Origin: Billgrantia montanilacus
GTDB taxonomy: Bacteria; Pseudomonadota; Gammaproteobacteria; Pseudomonadales; Halomonadaceae
DNA: 64,000 nucleotides
NCBI RefSeq assembly: GCF_003336675.1
Contig: NZ_QPII01000004.1
Location: 124,001 to 188,000 of the forward strand
Direction: 5' to 3'
The position numbers and the translations under genes are program-made. This document shows, piece after piece, positions 26,115-34,314 of this stretch. The notes below the pieces were generated by a model. It was not told where the DNA came from, did no database searches, and saw only the letters and a program-made list of their open reading frames with translations. How positions within the stretch are numbered: the stretch's first letter is position 1; each line of letters opens with the position of its first letter.

Positions 26115-26663
26115 TCAGCCCGTCTCGACGATCGAGCGCACGAAATCCCCCTTGGCCCGGGTGTAGGCCTCGCGATCTTCCCGGTGGCAGGAGGCCAGTT
26201 CGCGCTTCAGGGCGGCGTAGCGTGCGGACAGTGCCGCATCGCTGCGCAGGGTGTCGCGAAAGGCCAGCCGTTTGTTCCACAGGTCACCGTCGTGGACCAC
26301 TACATGCAGATGGTGGGTGCGCTGGCCGTTGGCATGGCGCATGAACCAGCGGCGGTCGGTCAGGCTGGCGTTGAACTCTTGTGATGTCACGTAGCCGTAA
26401 TCGAGCAGTGGGTCGAACAGGGCATCGGCCATGGCCATGGAGGCGACACCGGCCATGACGTCGATGATAGGCTTGGCCGGCATGCCGGAAATGGCGGTGC
26501 TGCCGATGTGCTGAACGTCGAGCAAATCGTCGGGGAAGCGCTCGAGCAGACGAGTGCGCTCAGCGTCGAAGCGTGCCGGCCAGACGGGATCGTAGTCCAT
26601 CAAATGCACCGGTTCATCAATGGCCTGTTGCAGCGACTGGGCTTCGTTCATCGGGGCTCCCAT
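26115..26663 (-). CDS. GrpB family protein (UPF0157)
   Basis: A 182-residue protein with YDPVWPARFDAE, VQHIGSTAISGMPAKPIIDV and a THHLHVV segment, which are the defining motifs of the GrpB/UPF0157 group. This fold is related to nucleotidyltransferases, and some members occur fused to dephospho-CoA kinase, but the reaction is unsettled. An internal start at the second Met (MNEAQ) is possible. Between its stop and 26012 another minus frame encodes a protein-like C-terminus of about 35 residues without a start; it could be a remnant. Confidence 0.85.
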   Translation of the reverse strand: MGAPMNEAQSLQQAIDEPVHLMDYDPVWPARFDAERTRLLERFPDDLLDVQHIGSTAISGMPAKPIIDVMAGVASMAMADALFDPLLDYGYVTSQEFNASLTDRRWFMRHANGQRTHHLHVVVHDGDLWNKRLAFRDTLRSDAALSARYAALKRELASCHREDREAYTRAKGDFVRSIVETG

Positions 26664-26729
26664 AGCCAGAAATTGCCTCTACGAAACCAGGGCTATCAGC
26701 GAGGCCTGGAGATCGGCTGTACCTGCGCT

Positions 26730-27512
26730 TCATACGCTGGCAGGCAATTCGTTGCGCTTGATGTGCGCCAGAATAGCAGGTGCCAATCTTTCGGCAGCGT
26801 AGAAAGTCTGAACGTGATCGGCATTGTCGATACGTACCAGGCGTGTCTCGGGAAGCTCACTGGAGAAACGCTCCACCTGCGGCAAGAGGGGATCGTTCTC
26901 GCCAACGAACAGCAGGCAAGGGCAGTGCCGCTTGTTGGCGATACCCGCAAGCGCTGGCCGGTCGTATGCCACCGCGGCAGCGAGCGCTTGTGGATCGTTG
27001 GCTTGAATTCTCCGTAAGCCACTATCCGTCATGTGGCCTCCCGCGGCCTGCTGCACGAGCCTTGCCCAGCGAGACATGCCGCCGGCGACGCCGGTTCGGT
27101 AATGGCTCATGTCCTGGCCATAGGGATGGATGCCGCCAAGGGCCATGGAAAGCAGCCTGTGCGGTGCCGTATCGGCCAGGCCAAGGCCGATCCAGCCGCC
27201 CATCGAGTAGCCGAGGTAGTGCACGCGTTCGAGTCCAAGCGTGTCGATGACGGTCAGTATGTCAGCAACGCGATGGCCGAGCTCGTAGGCCGTCGGCGAA
27301 TGCGGCTTGTCACTGAAACCGTGCCCGCGAGCATCGATCATGATCAGCCGGAAATGACGTCCGAGCCGTTTTACCCAGCCCGCTTCATACCAGCCGGAAA
27401 TGCTGTCGCTGAAACCGTGCTGAAGGACCAGCGGTGGACCCTCTCCAATTTGCTGAAAGTGAATCTTGACGGGGTGGTTGACGACATAAGGCATGGGGAG
27501 ACTCCGTTTCAT
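26730..27512 (-). CDS. Alpha/beta hydrolase
   Basis: A 260-residue hydrolase with HGFSDS (oxyanion), GYSMGG (nucleophile), GENDPL (acid) and NADHVQ (His), a complete catalytic triad. The type is that of carboxylesterases/haloperoxidase-like hydrolases. A later start at MPYVV is possible. It lies 50 bp downstream of the BTAD-hydrolase gene on the same strand, so both may be co-transcribed, with the fusion protein as possible regulator of this enzyme. Confidence 0.87.
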   Translation of the reverse strand: MKRSLPMPYVVNHPVKIHFQQIGEGPPLVLQHGFSDSISGWYEAGWVKRLGRHFRLIMIDARGHGFSDKPHSPTAYELGHRVADILTVIDTLGLERVHYLGYSMGGWIGLGLADTAPHRLLSMALGGIHPYGQDMSHYRTGVAGGMSRWARLVQQAAGGHMTDSGLRRIQANDPQALAAAVAYDRPALAGIANKRHCPCLLFVGENDPLLPQVERFSSELPETRLVRIDNADHVQTFYAAERLAPAILAHIKRNELPASV

Positions 27513-27562
27513 GGGTCAGGAGTCTTGGGATATAAAACCTGTGGCGTCCCCTGGTCGTCCTT

Positions 27563-29179
27563 TCAGGTGTTGCGAAGCGTTCCTGCCAGAGTGCCTAGAA
27601 AAACGTTCAGGTGGTGCAGGAGAGCGCTGGTATCTCCGACCCACCACCAGTGATCGTCACCGGGGAGTTCTACCCATTGTGCGTTAGGAATAGCGCTGGC
27701 CAGGAAACGACCGTGCTCGACCGGGACCGCCTTGTCGTCGCGTCGATGCAGCACCAGGGTGGGGCAATCGATCGCTACGAGCAGAGGCCGCACATCGATC
27801 GTCTTCAGCGCCTCGAAGACCTGTCTTACCGTGGCAGGACTGGCCGCGAGCCGAAGTGCTCGGGCCCACCAGGCGCGCCGTTCGACATCGTGTGCCCAGC
27901 CGGGGGCGAAGCGTTCGATGCAGGCGGGCCCGCCCCAGTCGTCGATCAGTGCGTCGACGTGGGCATCGTAGCTCTCCTGTGGGTAGCCCCATGGGTAGTC
28001 GTCCGCTCGTATAGCGCGGGCCAAGGTGCCGTAGAGGATCAATCCTGTGACTCGTGACGGTGAGGATGCGGCCAGGGCAAGGGCAGCCGGGCCGCCCTCC
28101 GAAACGCCCAGCAATACCGCCTTCTCGATGCTCTCCGCATCAAGGATGGTCAAGAGGTCCCGCGCCGTATGCTGCGGTGTTGCCGCATAGTCGATACGGT
28201 CGGATAGCCCCACGCCACGCTTGTCGAAGCACACCACCCTGGCCATGCGCCCGAGCGCCTGCATGAAACTGGCAAGCTCCGGCTGATCCCAATAGAAATC
28301 GAGATGCGATACGAAGCCAGGTAGGGCCACGAGGGTCAGCGGACCCGCCCCATACAACCGATAGGCAACGTGGACTCCGTCGCTGACCACATATCTGACC
28401 GGTGTCGGTGCGCTCATCGGCACGATGGGGAGGGGAAAGTCGCCATGCGCAATCGCCTGACGGACCTTCTCGGTGCTCGCCTGTGGCCTGACCCCGAGCT
28501 CCCGCATGAGTATTTCGCGACACTCTTCGTACCGGCGTAGGGCGGCTGCAGGTTGCCCTGATTCCGCATGTAGCCGCATCAACAATTGAGAAGTTGGCTC
28601 GTGCAGGGAGTCGAGCGCCAGCCTTCGATTTGCATGGGCGATGGCCGCCTCGTAGTCGTCGGCCGCGGCTGCGGCATGCGCCAATTGTGTCAGCGCTTCG
28701 CCGAATGCTTGGCGCAGCTCCTCGGTTACCCGTGCCTGCCAGTCTGCGAAGTCCTGACACTCGGGGATATGGAAGCCCAGGAGAAAGTCGTCGACATACA
28801 GAGTGCTCGCATGACGTAACGCGGCGAACCCCTCTTTCGTGGATAATCGCCCGCCGTGCCGTTCAAGCAAGTCGCGAAAGGCGACGGCATCGGCCGAGGC
28901 CACGACGCTGGGCGCAAGAGCGATGGTTTGCGGTGTCGTGATGAACATGCCGTCGTCGAGCTGACGTACCAGTCGATGCAGGGTACGACGCAAGCAGGCC
29001 CGACCGTCTCCGGCGGGTGCCTCGGGCCATAACAGCTCCGCCAGCCGGTCGCGACTGAGGGGCTTGCCGACCATGGCGAGATAGGCCAGCAGCGCCAGCC
29101 CCTTGCGCAACTTGATCGGCACGGTTTGGCCTTGTTGTTCCAGACGAGGATAGCCAAACAGGAAAAGGTTCAGCGGCAC
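27563..29179 (-). CDS. BTAD-type transcriptional activator fused to an alpha/beta hydrolase
   Basis: A 538-residue three-part protein. Residues 1 to about 95 resemble the winged-helix plus first part of SARP-like regulators (LLAYLAMVGKPLSRDRLAEL, WPEAP). Residues about 100-245 are a bacterial transcriptional activation domain of TPR type (YEECREILMRELGVRP). Residues about 255-538 form an alpha/beta hydrolase with GVSEGGP (Ser), HRRDDKAVP (Asp) and GDDHWWW (His), all triad residues kept. The hydrolase could be a ligand sensor or an enzyme whose activity is linked to transcription. The next gene downstream is another hydrolase. Confidence 0.88.
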   Translation of the reverse strand: MPLNLFLFGYPRLEQQGQTVPIKLRKGLALLAYLAMVGKPLSRDRLAELLWPEAPAGDGRACLRRTLHRLVRQLDDGMFITTPQTIALAPSVVASADAVAFRDLLERHGGRLSTKEGFAALRHASTLYVDDFLLGFHIPECQDFADWQARVTEELRQAFGEALTQLAHAAAAADDYEAAIAHANRRLALDSLHEPTSQLLMRLHAESGQPAAALRRYEECREILMRELGVRPQASTEKVRQAIAHGDFPLPIVPMSAPTPVRYVVSDGVHVAYRLYGAGPLTLVALPGFVSHLDFYWDQPELASFMQALGRMARVVCFDKRGVGLSDRIDYAATPQHTARDLLTILDAESIEKAVLLGVSEGGPAALALAASSPSRVTGLILYGTLARAIRADDYPWGYPQESYDAHVDALIDDWGGPACIERFAPGWAHDVERRAWWARALRLAASPATVRQVFEALKTIDVRPLLVAIDCPTLVLHRRDDKAVPVEHGRFLASAIPNAQWVELPGDDHWWWVGDTSALLHHLNVFLGTLAGTLRNT

Positions 29180-29393
29180 ACTTTCGTCCTCTCAAGATGG
29201 CAGTCAGTGAGGCATGGCCAGGAGACGTACAGGCGACGCCAGCCAGGCAAGCTGATGCCGAGTCAGGAGTGGCAGGGCAGGGGTGGCGTCGTTGCGCAGC
29301 GATTCATCTCGAGTTTAAACAGTAAACGGCCTTGTCGCGATCCGACTCTCCCATCCTTCAAGGATGCCAATCCATACCAACCAGGAGATGACG

Positions 29394-30143
29394 ATGCGTT
29401 GGATAACGATGCTTTATGCAGCAGGAGCCTATCTATTGTTCTGGCTGTGTTCCGTCTATTTGATTGGCTTTACGGCCGATTTCCTTGTGCCTCGAACGCT
29501 GAATCGTGGCCCCGTCAGCGAAACGGGGTTGGCACTGCTGATCAATGCCGGTCTCATCCTGCTGTTCGGCGCGCAGCATTCGTTCATGGCGCGCCAAGGC
29601 TTCAAGCGCTGGTGTCGGCGCTGGCTGCCGGAACCGATGGAGCGCAGTACCTATGTGCTGCTGTCATCCCTCATGCTTGGCCTGTTGTACTGGGGCTGGC
29701 GACCGTTACCGCAAACGCTGTGGCTGGTTGAGGGCGGCGGAGCCGTGGCACTGTGGGTCCTGTTCGGCCTGGGGTGGGCACTGGTGGTACATGCCACCTT
29801 CCTGATCAGCCATGGGGAGTTGCTGGGTCTCAGTCAGGCCTATCGACATCTTCGTGGCAGAGCCTTCTGCGAGGTCGGTTTTCGTACGCCAGGGTTGCAC
29901 CGTATCGTGCGTCATCCGCTGATGTTGGGACTCCTGTTAGCGTTCTGGGCGCCCCCCCACATGACCGTTGGCCATCTGCTGTTTGCGGCTGGCATGACAC
30001 TCTACATAGTCATCGGCATCCACTTCGAGGAACGTAGCCTGGTCAGGGCCTTTGGTGATCGCTATCTCGCTTATCGGGCCTCGACGCCAATGCTGCTGCC
30101 TAGCTTGAAAACACTGCATCGCTGGCGAGCGTCTCGCTCATAG
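29394..30143 (+). CDS. mddA: MddA-like methanethiol S-methyltransferase, membrane protein
   Basis: A 249-residue integral membrane protein of the NnrU/isoprenylcysteine methyltransferase superfamily. Motifs include GAQHSFMARQGFKRW, ERSTYVLLSSL, the SAM-binding IVRHPLMLG and HFEERSL, which is the pattern of MddA proteins that methylate methanethiol to dimethyl sulfide. The ATG at 29394 is chosen because AGGAG is 6 nt upstream; the earlier ATG at 29388 touches the ribosome site. Its 3' end overlaps the convergent AraC gene by 44 bp. The enzymatic assignment is by family pattern. Confidence 0.75.
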   Translation: MRWITMLYAAGAYLLFWLCSVYLIGFTADFLVPRTLNRGPVSETGLALLINAGLILLFGAQHSFMARQGFKRWCRRWLPEPMERSTYVLLSSLMLGLLYWGWRPLPQTLWLVEGGGAVALWVLFGLGWALVVHATFLISHGELLGLSQAYRHLRGRAFCEVGFRTPGLHRIVRHPLMLGLLLAFWAPPHMTVGHLLFAAGMTLYIVIGIHFEERSLVRAFGDRYLAYRASTPMLLPSLKTLHRWRASRS

Positions 30144-31134
30144 GCTCCCTTTGGGCCGAGGCACTCGGGACAGCATCGATGCCGGCTTCGCGTTGCTGGC
30201 GCAGGACGCCGGGCGGGTAGCCGTGGATGCGCTTGAAGGCGCGGCTGAAGGCAGCCGCGCTACCGTAGCCCAGACGAAAGGCCACGGTTTCGATGGGCTG
30301 TCGCTCCCGGCCGATCCACTGGGCTGCCAGGCGCATGCGTAGCTCGGTCACGTAGCGGTGTGGCGTCATTCCCGTCACCGCCAGGAAGCGCTCGGCGAAT
30401 ACCGAGCGCGAGCTGCCCATCTCGGCGGCGAGTTCCGCCACCGTCCAGTTGCGCCCCGGCTCGCGATGCAGGGCGGCAATGACGCGGCCCAGGCGTGGGT
30501 CGCGCAGCGCCGCAATCCAACCACTGGCATCGCCGCAGCCGCACTCCACCCAGCCACGCACGATGAAGGCGGACACGACGTCGGCGAGCCGAGCCAGAAT
30601 GGCGGCGAAGCCTGCACGCTCGCTCTTCGCCTCGCGCTCCATCGCCTCCAGCATGGGCAGGATTTCGGGATGCCGTTCCAGCAGGGTGCCGACGTACATC
30701 ACCTCGGGCATCAATGAGACCAGGGCGTGCATGCTGCCCAGGTCGAACTCCATGCAACCGCTGAAGGTCAGGGCACCATCGAGGGTACAACCCTGCGGGC
30801 AGGCGCGGATCGCGCTGACCGCCTCGCACAGTTTGGCGCTCTCGAAGGCGGCGATGTCCAGGGCCGGCTGGTCGGGCGTGGAGAGCAGGGCATGGGGGCC
30901 GCCGCGCGGCAGCAGCAGGGCATCGCCCGTCGAGAGGGTATGGATGCTGCCGCTCGGGCTGCGCAGGTAGACGGGGCCGCGCGCCACGAAGTGGAACTGG
31001 GCCCAGCCTTCCACCTTGCCGAACTCGACCCCGAGGGGCGGCGAGAGCTGAATGCGGCGGTAGGCAATGCCGCGCAGCCGCATGCCGAGCAGCAGTTCGC
31101 TTACCAGGTCGCTGGCTAGTTCCGGCTTTGGCAT
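30100..31134 (-). CDS. AraC family regulator with cupin-type sensor
   Basis: A 344-residue regulator. Residues about 20-200 form a cupin_6 (AraC-binding) domain with LSTGDALLLPRGGPHAL, and the C-terminal AraC domain has VAELAAEMGSSRSVFAERF and ETVAFRLGYGSAAAFSRAF. It carries a long C-terminal tail that overlaps the convergent mddA-like gene by 44 bp. It is divergent from nepI (152 bp apart), so control of that efflux gene is the simplest inference. Confidence 0.88.
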   Translation of the reverse strand: MPKPELASDLVSELLLGMRLRGIAYRRIQLSPPLGVEFGKVEGWAQFHFVARGPVYLRSPSGSIHTLSTGDALLLPRGGPHALLSTPDQPALDIAAFESAKLCEAVSAIRACPQGCTLDGALTFSGCMEFDLGSMHALVSLMPEVMYVGTLLERHPEILPMLEAMEREAKSERAGFAAILARLADVVSAFIVRGWVECGCGDASGWIAALRDPRLGRVIAALHREPGRNWTVAELAAEMGSSRSVFAERFLAVTGMTPHRYVTELRMRLAAQWIGRERQPIETVAFRLGYGSAAAFSRAFKRIHGYPPGVLRQQREAGIDAVPSASAQREPMSETLASDAVFSS

Positions 31135-31286
31135 CTCGCGCTCCTCGCAGTTCGTTACATCGGTTGCTTATATTCGGTTCGGATTAATGATCAAGTATTC
31201 AAGAGTATCTAGCATAGATCGTCCGATGCGACTCCTCTAGTCTTCTCGTTCCTGACGAACGCTTCTCTAGGAAAGGAGAACGAACG

Positions 31287-32471
31287 ATGAACGAGTTGTC
31301 ACAGCGGGCCAGGCCCGCTTGGGGGGCGGTCATCTCGATGGCCCTCGGCGTGTTTGGGCTGGTGACGGCAGAATTCCTGCCCGCCAGCCTGCTCACGCCC
31401 ATGGCGGCGGACCTGGGCATTACCGAAGGCATGGCGGGCCAGGCGGTAACGGTCACCGCGGCGGTGGCTTTGTTGACCAGCCTGCTGATCTCCACCGCCA
31501 CCCGGCGAATCGACCGGCGTTATGTCCTGCTGGGATTTTCGATGCTGCTGGTGGCCTCGAACCTGGTGGTGGCCTTCGCACCGAGCCTGACGATCCTGCT
31601 GCTCGGGCGTGTGCTGCTGGGGCTGGCCCTGGGTGGTTTCTGGACCATGTCGATCGCCACCATGATGCGTCTGGTGCCCGAGGACCTGGTACCGCGGGGG
31701 CTGTCGATCATGTTCAGCGGCGTTTCTGCGGCGACCATTGCCGCTGCACCACTGGGCAGCTACTTCGGCGATCTGCTCGGCTGGCGCGATGTGTTCCGCA
31801 TGGCGGCGCTGCTGGGGCTTCTGGCGCTGGCAGTGCAGTTCATGACCCTGCCGCGCATGGCGCCGACCGGCCTGACTCGCCTGCGCACCCTGTTCGACGT
31901 GCTGATGCGGCCACGAGTCGGCCTGGGCATGCTGGCCGCAGCCCTGGTCTTTACCGGTCATTTTGCCTTCTTCACCTACATCCGCCCGTTTTTGGAGACC
32001 GTGACGGGCGTTGGTGTGAACGGTGTGGCCGCCATCCTGCTGGGTTTCGGCGTGGCCAACTTCGTGGGTAACTACCTGGGCGGCTGGATGGTCGAACGCA
32101 GCTTGCGCCTGACCATGATCGCGATGCCGCTGCTGATGGGAACGCTCGGGGTATCATTGGTGTTGCTGGAAAGCACGCCGGCCACCGATGCCGCGCTGGT
32201 GGCAATGTGGGGGCTGGCCTTCGGCGCCATCCCGGTGGCGTGGTCGACCTGGCTCACCCGCACGGTACCCGACGAAGCCGAAAGCGCCAGCGGCCTGCTG
32301 GTAGCCGCCATCAACTTCGCGATTGCCACCGGTGCCGCCATGGGCGGCCTCATCTTCGATCTGGGCGGCGCCCTCAACGTATTCGCCGCCAGCGGTGCCG
32401 TACTGTTGCTTGCCGCGCTGATGATCGTGATGGGAGTGAGAACGCGGCCATTGGCTACGGCCCGGCCCTGA
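31287..32471 (+). CDS. nepI: NepI-like MFS efflux transporter (purine ribonucleosides)
   Basis: A 394-residue 12-helix MFS protein with GGAAAGGAG upstream. EFLPASLLTPMAADLGITEG and RVLLGLALGGFWTMS closely follow the E. coli NepI sequence pattern (inosine/guanosine exporter). Other DHA1 drug exporters share parts of this, so the substrate is inferred. It is divergent from an AraC/cupin regulator and ends in an intrinsic terminator 18 bp beyond the stop. Confidence 0.8.
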   Translation: MNELSQRARPAWGAVISMALGVFGLVTAEFLPASLLTPMAADLGITEGMAGQAVTVTAAVALLTSLLISTATRRIDRRYVLLGFSMLLVASNLVVAFAPSLTILLLGRVLLGLALGGFWTMSIATMMRLVPEDLVPRGLSIMFSGVSAATIAAAPLGSYFGDLLGWRDVFRMAALLGLLALAVQFMTLPRMAPTGLTRLRTLFDVLMRPRVGLGMLAAALVFTGHFAFFTYIRPFLETVTGVGVNGVAAILLGFGVANFVGNYLGGWMVERSLRLTMIAMPLLMGTLGVSLVLLESTPATDAALVAMWGLAFGAIPVAWSTWLTRTVPDEAESASGLLVAAINFAIATGAAMGGLIFDLGGALNVFAASGAVLLLAALMIVMGVRTRPLATARP

Positions 32472-32488
32472 ATACAGTTTAAATGAAG

Positions 32489-32516
32489 GCGGCCCGCTTC
32501 CGTGGGCCGCGTTTTT
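32489..32516 (+). terminator. Intrinsic terminator of nepI
   Basis: GCGGCCC-GCTTCCGT-GGGCCGC followed by GTTTTT: a 7-bp GC stem with an 8-nt loop and a run of five T, 18 bp after the nepI stop. Confidence 0.88.
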
Positions 32517-32578
32517 GCCATTGGTCACGTTCGCTGCTAGCGTGGGGTAACAGAAGAACCAAGAAAGGAGCGAAGGAC

Positions 32579-32782
32579 ATGGATTCAGCCGTCAACACCA
32601 TCGTGGGCCAGTCGCTGGTCATGCAGCAGGCCCAGGCCGCGCAGCAGGCGCAGCTGGAGGTCTACAAGGAAGCCCTGGACATGCAGAAGGACCAGGTCGC
32701 CGCCCTGATGGCCTCGGCTTCTGTGGCGCCGCAGTTGGCCAACGATGGCATGGTGGGCACCCACATCAACACCTACGCCTAG
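32579..32782 (+). CDS. YjfB-like putative motility protein
   Basis: A 67-residue protein with AAGGAG and GAAGGA upstream of the ATG at 32579. MDSAVNTIVGQSLVMQQAQA then VYKEALDMQKDQVAALMAS fits the small YjfB_motility family, which starts with MD-A and has an alpha-helical Gln/Met-rich body. Function is unknown in the family. The stop codon TAG is the first three bases of the inverted end of repeat element B1, so insertion or expansion of the element may have defined the C-terminus. Confidence 0.7.
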   Translation: MDSAVNTIVGQSLVMQQAQAAQQAQLEVYKEALDMQKDQVAALMASASVAPQLANDGMVGTHINTYA

Positions 32783-32990
32783 GCTTGGCCGAAAAGTTTC
32801 TGCGCTTGGCCATACGGCGTTAAAAATCAGCTCAAAGTACTCATTTACAGCTTGTAAACTCGCACGCGAGCCCGGTCCGTCTTCACGCTGATTTTTGCCT
32901 TGCGACCCACAGGGATGTGGGAAGTGCGATGGCCCCTAGGGAACGGGCCTAGCCTGGCCTTCGCTCGAAGACTTTTCAGCTCAAGCCTAT
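32780..32990. repeat. Palindromic intergenic element B, copy 1 (long form)
   Basis: A 211-bp element related to 52174-52320. Ends are inverted: TAGGCTTGGCCGAAAAGT on the left and the complement TAGGCTTGAGCTGAAAAGT on the right. An inner stem pairs AAAAATCAGC with GCTGATTTTT, and a small hairpin TTTACA-GCT-TGTAAA sits in its loop. The long form has an insert with CCCACA-GGGA-TGTGGG and GGCCC..GGGCC hairpins absent from copy 2. Both flanking convergent genes end in the TAG at the element's termini. Confidence 0.75.
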
Positions 32991-33682
32991 CTCTGTAGTG
33001 CCCACTTCACCGCTTCCTCGGCGTGAATGGCCGTGGTGTCGTAGAGCGGCACCGCGGTATGGCTCTGCTGCACCAGCAGGGCGATTTCGGTACAGCCGAG
33101 GATCACCGCCTCGGCGCCTTGCTCGCGTAGCGACTCGATGATTTCCAGATAGCCCTGCCGCGACGCCTCCATTACCTGGCCCAGGCACAGCTCGTGGTAG
33201 ATCACCTCGTGTACGAGGTCGCGCTGAGCCTCGTCGGGCACCAGCACCTCGATGTCAAATCCTTCGGCGATACGCCCCTTGTAGAAGTCCTGCTCCATGG
33301 TGAAGCGGGTGCCGAGCAGGCCGACGCGACAAATACCGTCGCCGGCCAGGCGCTGTGCCGTGGCGTCGGCGATGTGCAGCAGCGGAATCGAGACCGCTTC
33401 GGCAACCTGCGGAGCGACCTTGTGCATGGTGTTGGTGCCGATCAGCAGGAAGTCCGCACCGCCGGCCTCCACGTTGCGGGCAGCCTGGCTCAGGATCTCG
33501 GCGGTGGCGTCCCAGTCGCCGGCGTGCTGTAGCCGCTCGATCTCGGCGAAGTCGACGCTGTACAGGCACAACTTGGCTGAGTGCAGCCCGCCCAGGGCGG
33601 CTTTAACGCCCTCGTTGAGCGCGCGATAGTAGCTGGCGGTGGATTCCCAGCTCATGCCGCCGAGCAGGCCGATGGTCTTCAT
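32987..33682 (-). CDS. ygeA: Broad-specificity amino acid racemase, aspartate/glutamate racemase family
   Basis: A 231-residue protein starting MKTIGLLGGMSWEST. The two catalytic positions are Thr83 (GTNTMH) and Cys197 (ILGCTEI). E. coli YgeA, a broad-spectrum racemase, also has Thr and Cys at these positions, unlike two-Cys aspartate or glutamate racemases. It probably makes non-canonical D-amino acids. The start at 33682 restores the family N-terminus. Its TAG stop lies at the end of repeat element B1. Confidence 0.88.
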   Translation of the reverse strand: MKTIGLLGGMSWESTASYYRALNEGVKAALGGLHSAKLCLYSVDFAEIERLQHAGDWDATAEILSQAARNVEAGGADFLLIGTNTMHKVAPQVAEAVSIPLLHIADATAQRLAGDGICRVGLLGTRFTMEQDFYKGRIAEGFDIEVLVPDEAQRDLVHEVIYHELCLGQVMEASRQGYLEIIESLREQGAEAVILGCTEIALLVQQSHTAVPLYDTTAIHAEEAVKWALQR

Positions 33683-33701
33683 GGCGTTTCCGTACTCCTC
33701 A

Positions 33702-33881
33702 TCATTCCTCGATTTCCCAGACAGGGTTCCAGGCCACTTCCCACAGATGGTAGTCGGGGCCCTGGAAATAACCGGCATAGCCGCCCCAGAAGGTCTCGTG
33801 AGCGGGTTTGGTGATCGTGGCGCCGGCGCTTGTCGCCTGCTCCACCCCGGTGAGGTGAAATTCAGGGTAGATCAAGTTGTC
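33702..33881 (-). pseudogene. C-terminal remnant of a VOC (glyoxalase-like) protein
   Basis: About 55 residues ending in the stop near 33702 contain SAGATITKPAHETFWGGY, FQGPDYHLWEVAWNP, the last two strands of a VOC-fold dioxygenase-like protein. The first half is missing, no start codon is available, and its upstream side runs into the 3' end of the GFA gene by about 20 bp. It looks like a gene broken by deletion when the GFA gene came to lie next to it. Confidence 0.65.
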
Positions 33882-34293
33882 CCTGCGGGTAGTGCTCGGC
33901 TGCCTTCTCATCGTGCAGCCATGATACATCGTGTGAGCACCAGATATGCTGGACCGGCTTCGACCCAGGATCGTTATCGAGGGTAGCAACACGCAAGATG
34001 ACATGCGGCTGACCGGGGCGTTCGGCCATCAAATGGGAGCCACAGTGCGAGCAGAAGTGACGCAGTTTGCCTGGTGAAGACTCGAAGGCGGCGAGTGCGT
34101 CGTTCCCCTTCAACCAGCGGAAGTGAGTGCGCAGCACGCCAGCGGTGGCAGCAAACGGAGCCGCATGGGCTTTCTGGCAGGTGCGGCAGTGGCAATGGAT
34201 GATCGGCATGTCGAGCTGATCCACTTCGTACTCAACGGCGCCGCACAGGCAGCTTCCTTTCACGAGTTCTCCTTTTGAGTCCAGGATTGGCAT
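33862..34293 (-). CDS. GFA family (glutathione-dependent formaldehyde-activating-like) protein
   Basis: A 143-residue zinc protein. Cysteines are arranged as GSCLCGAV, CHCRTCQ and FCSHCG, the family zinc ligands. Despite the family name, most members have no proven glutathione-formaldehyde activity. It starts 21 bp from the end of the FNT channel gene on the same strand, so it may be the distal gene of that unit. Its end abuts a VOC remnant. Confidence 0.87.
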   Translation of the reverse strand: MPILDSKGELVKGSCLCGAVEYEVDQLDMPIIHCHCRTCQKAHAAPFAATAGVLRTHFRWLKGNDALAAFESSPGKLRHFCSHCGSHLMAERPGQPHVILRVATLDNDPGSKPVQHIWCSHDVSWLHDEKAAEHYPQGQLDLP

Positions 34294-34314
34294 GAGCGTG
34301 AGAAAGATGGCAAC

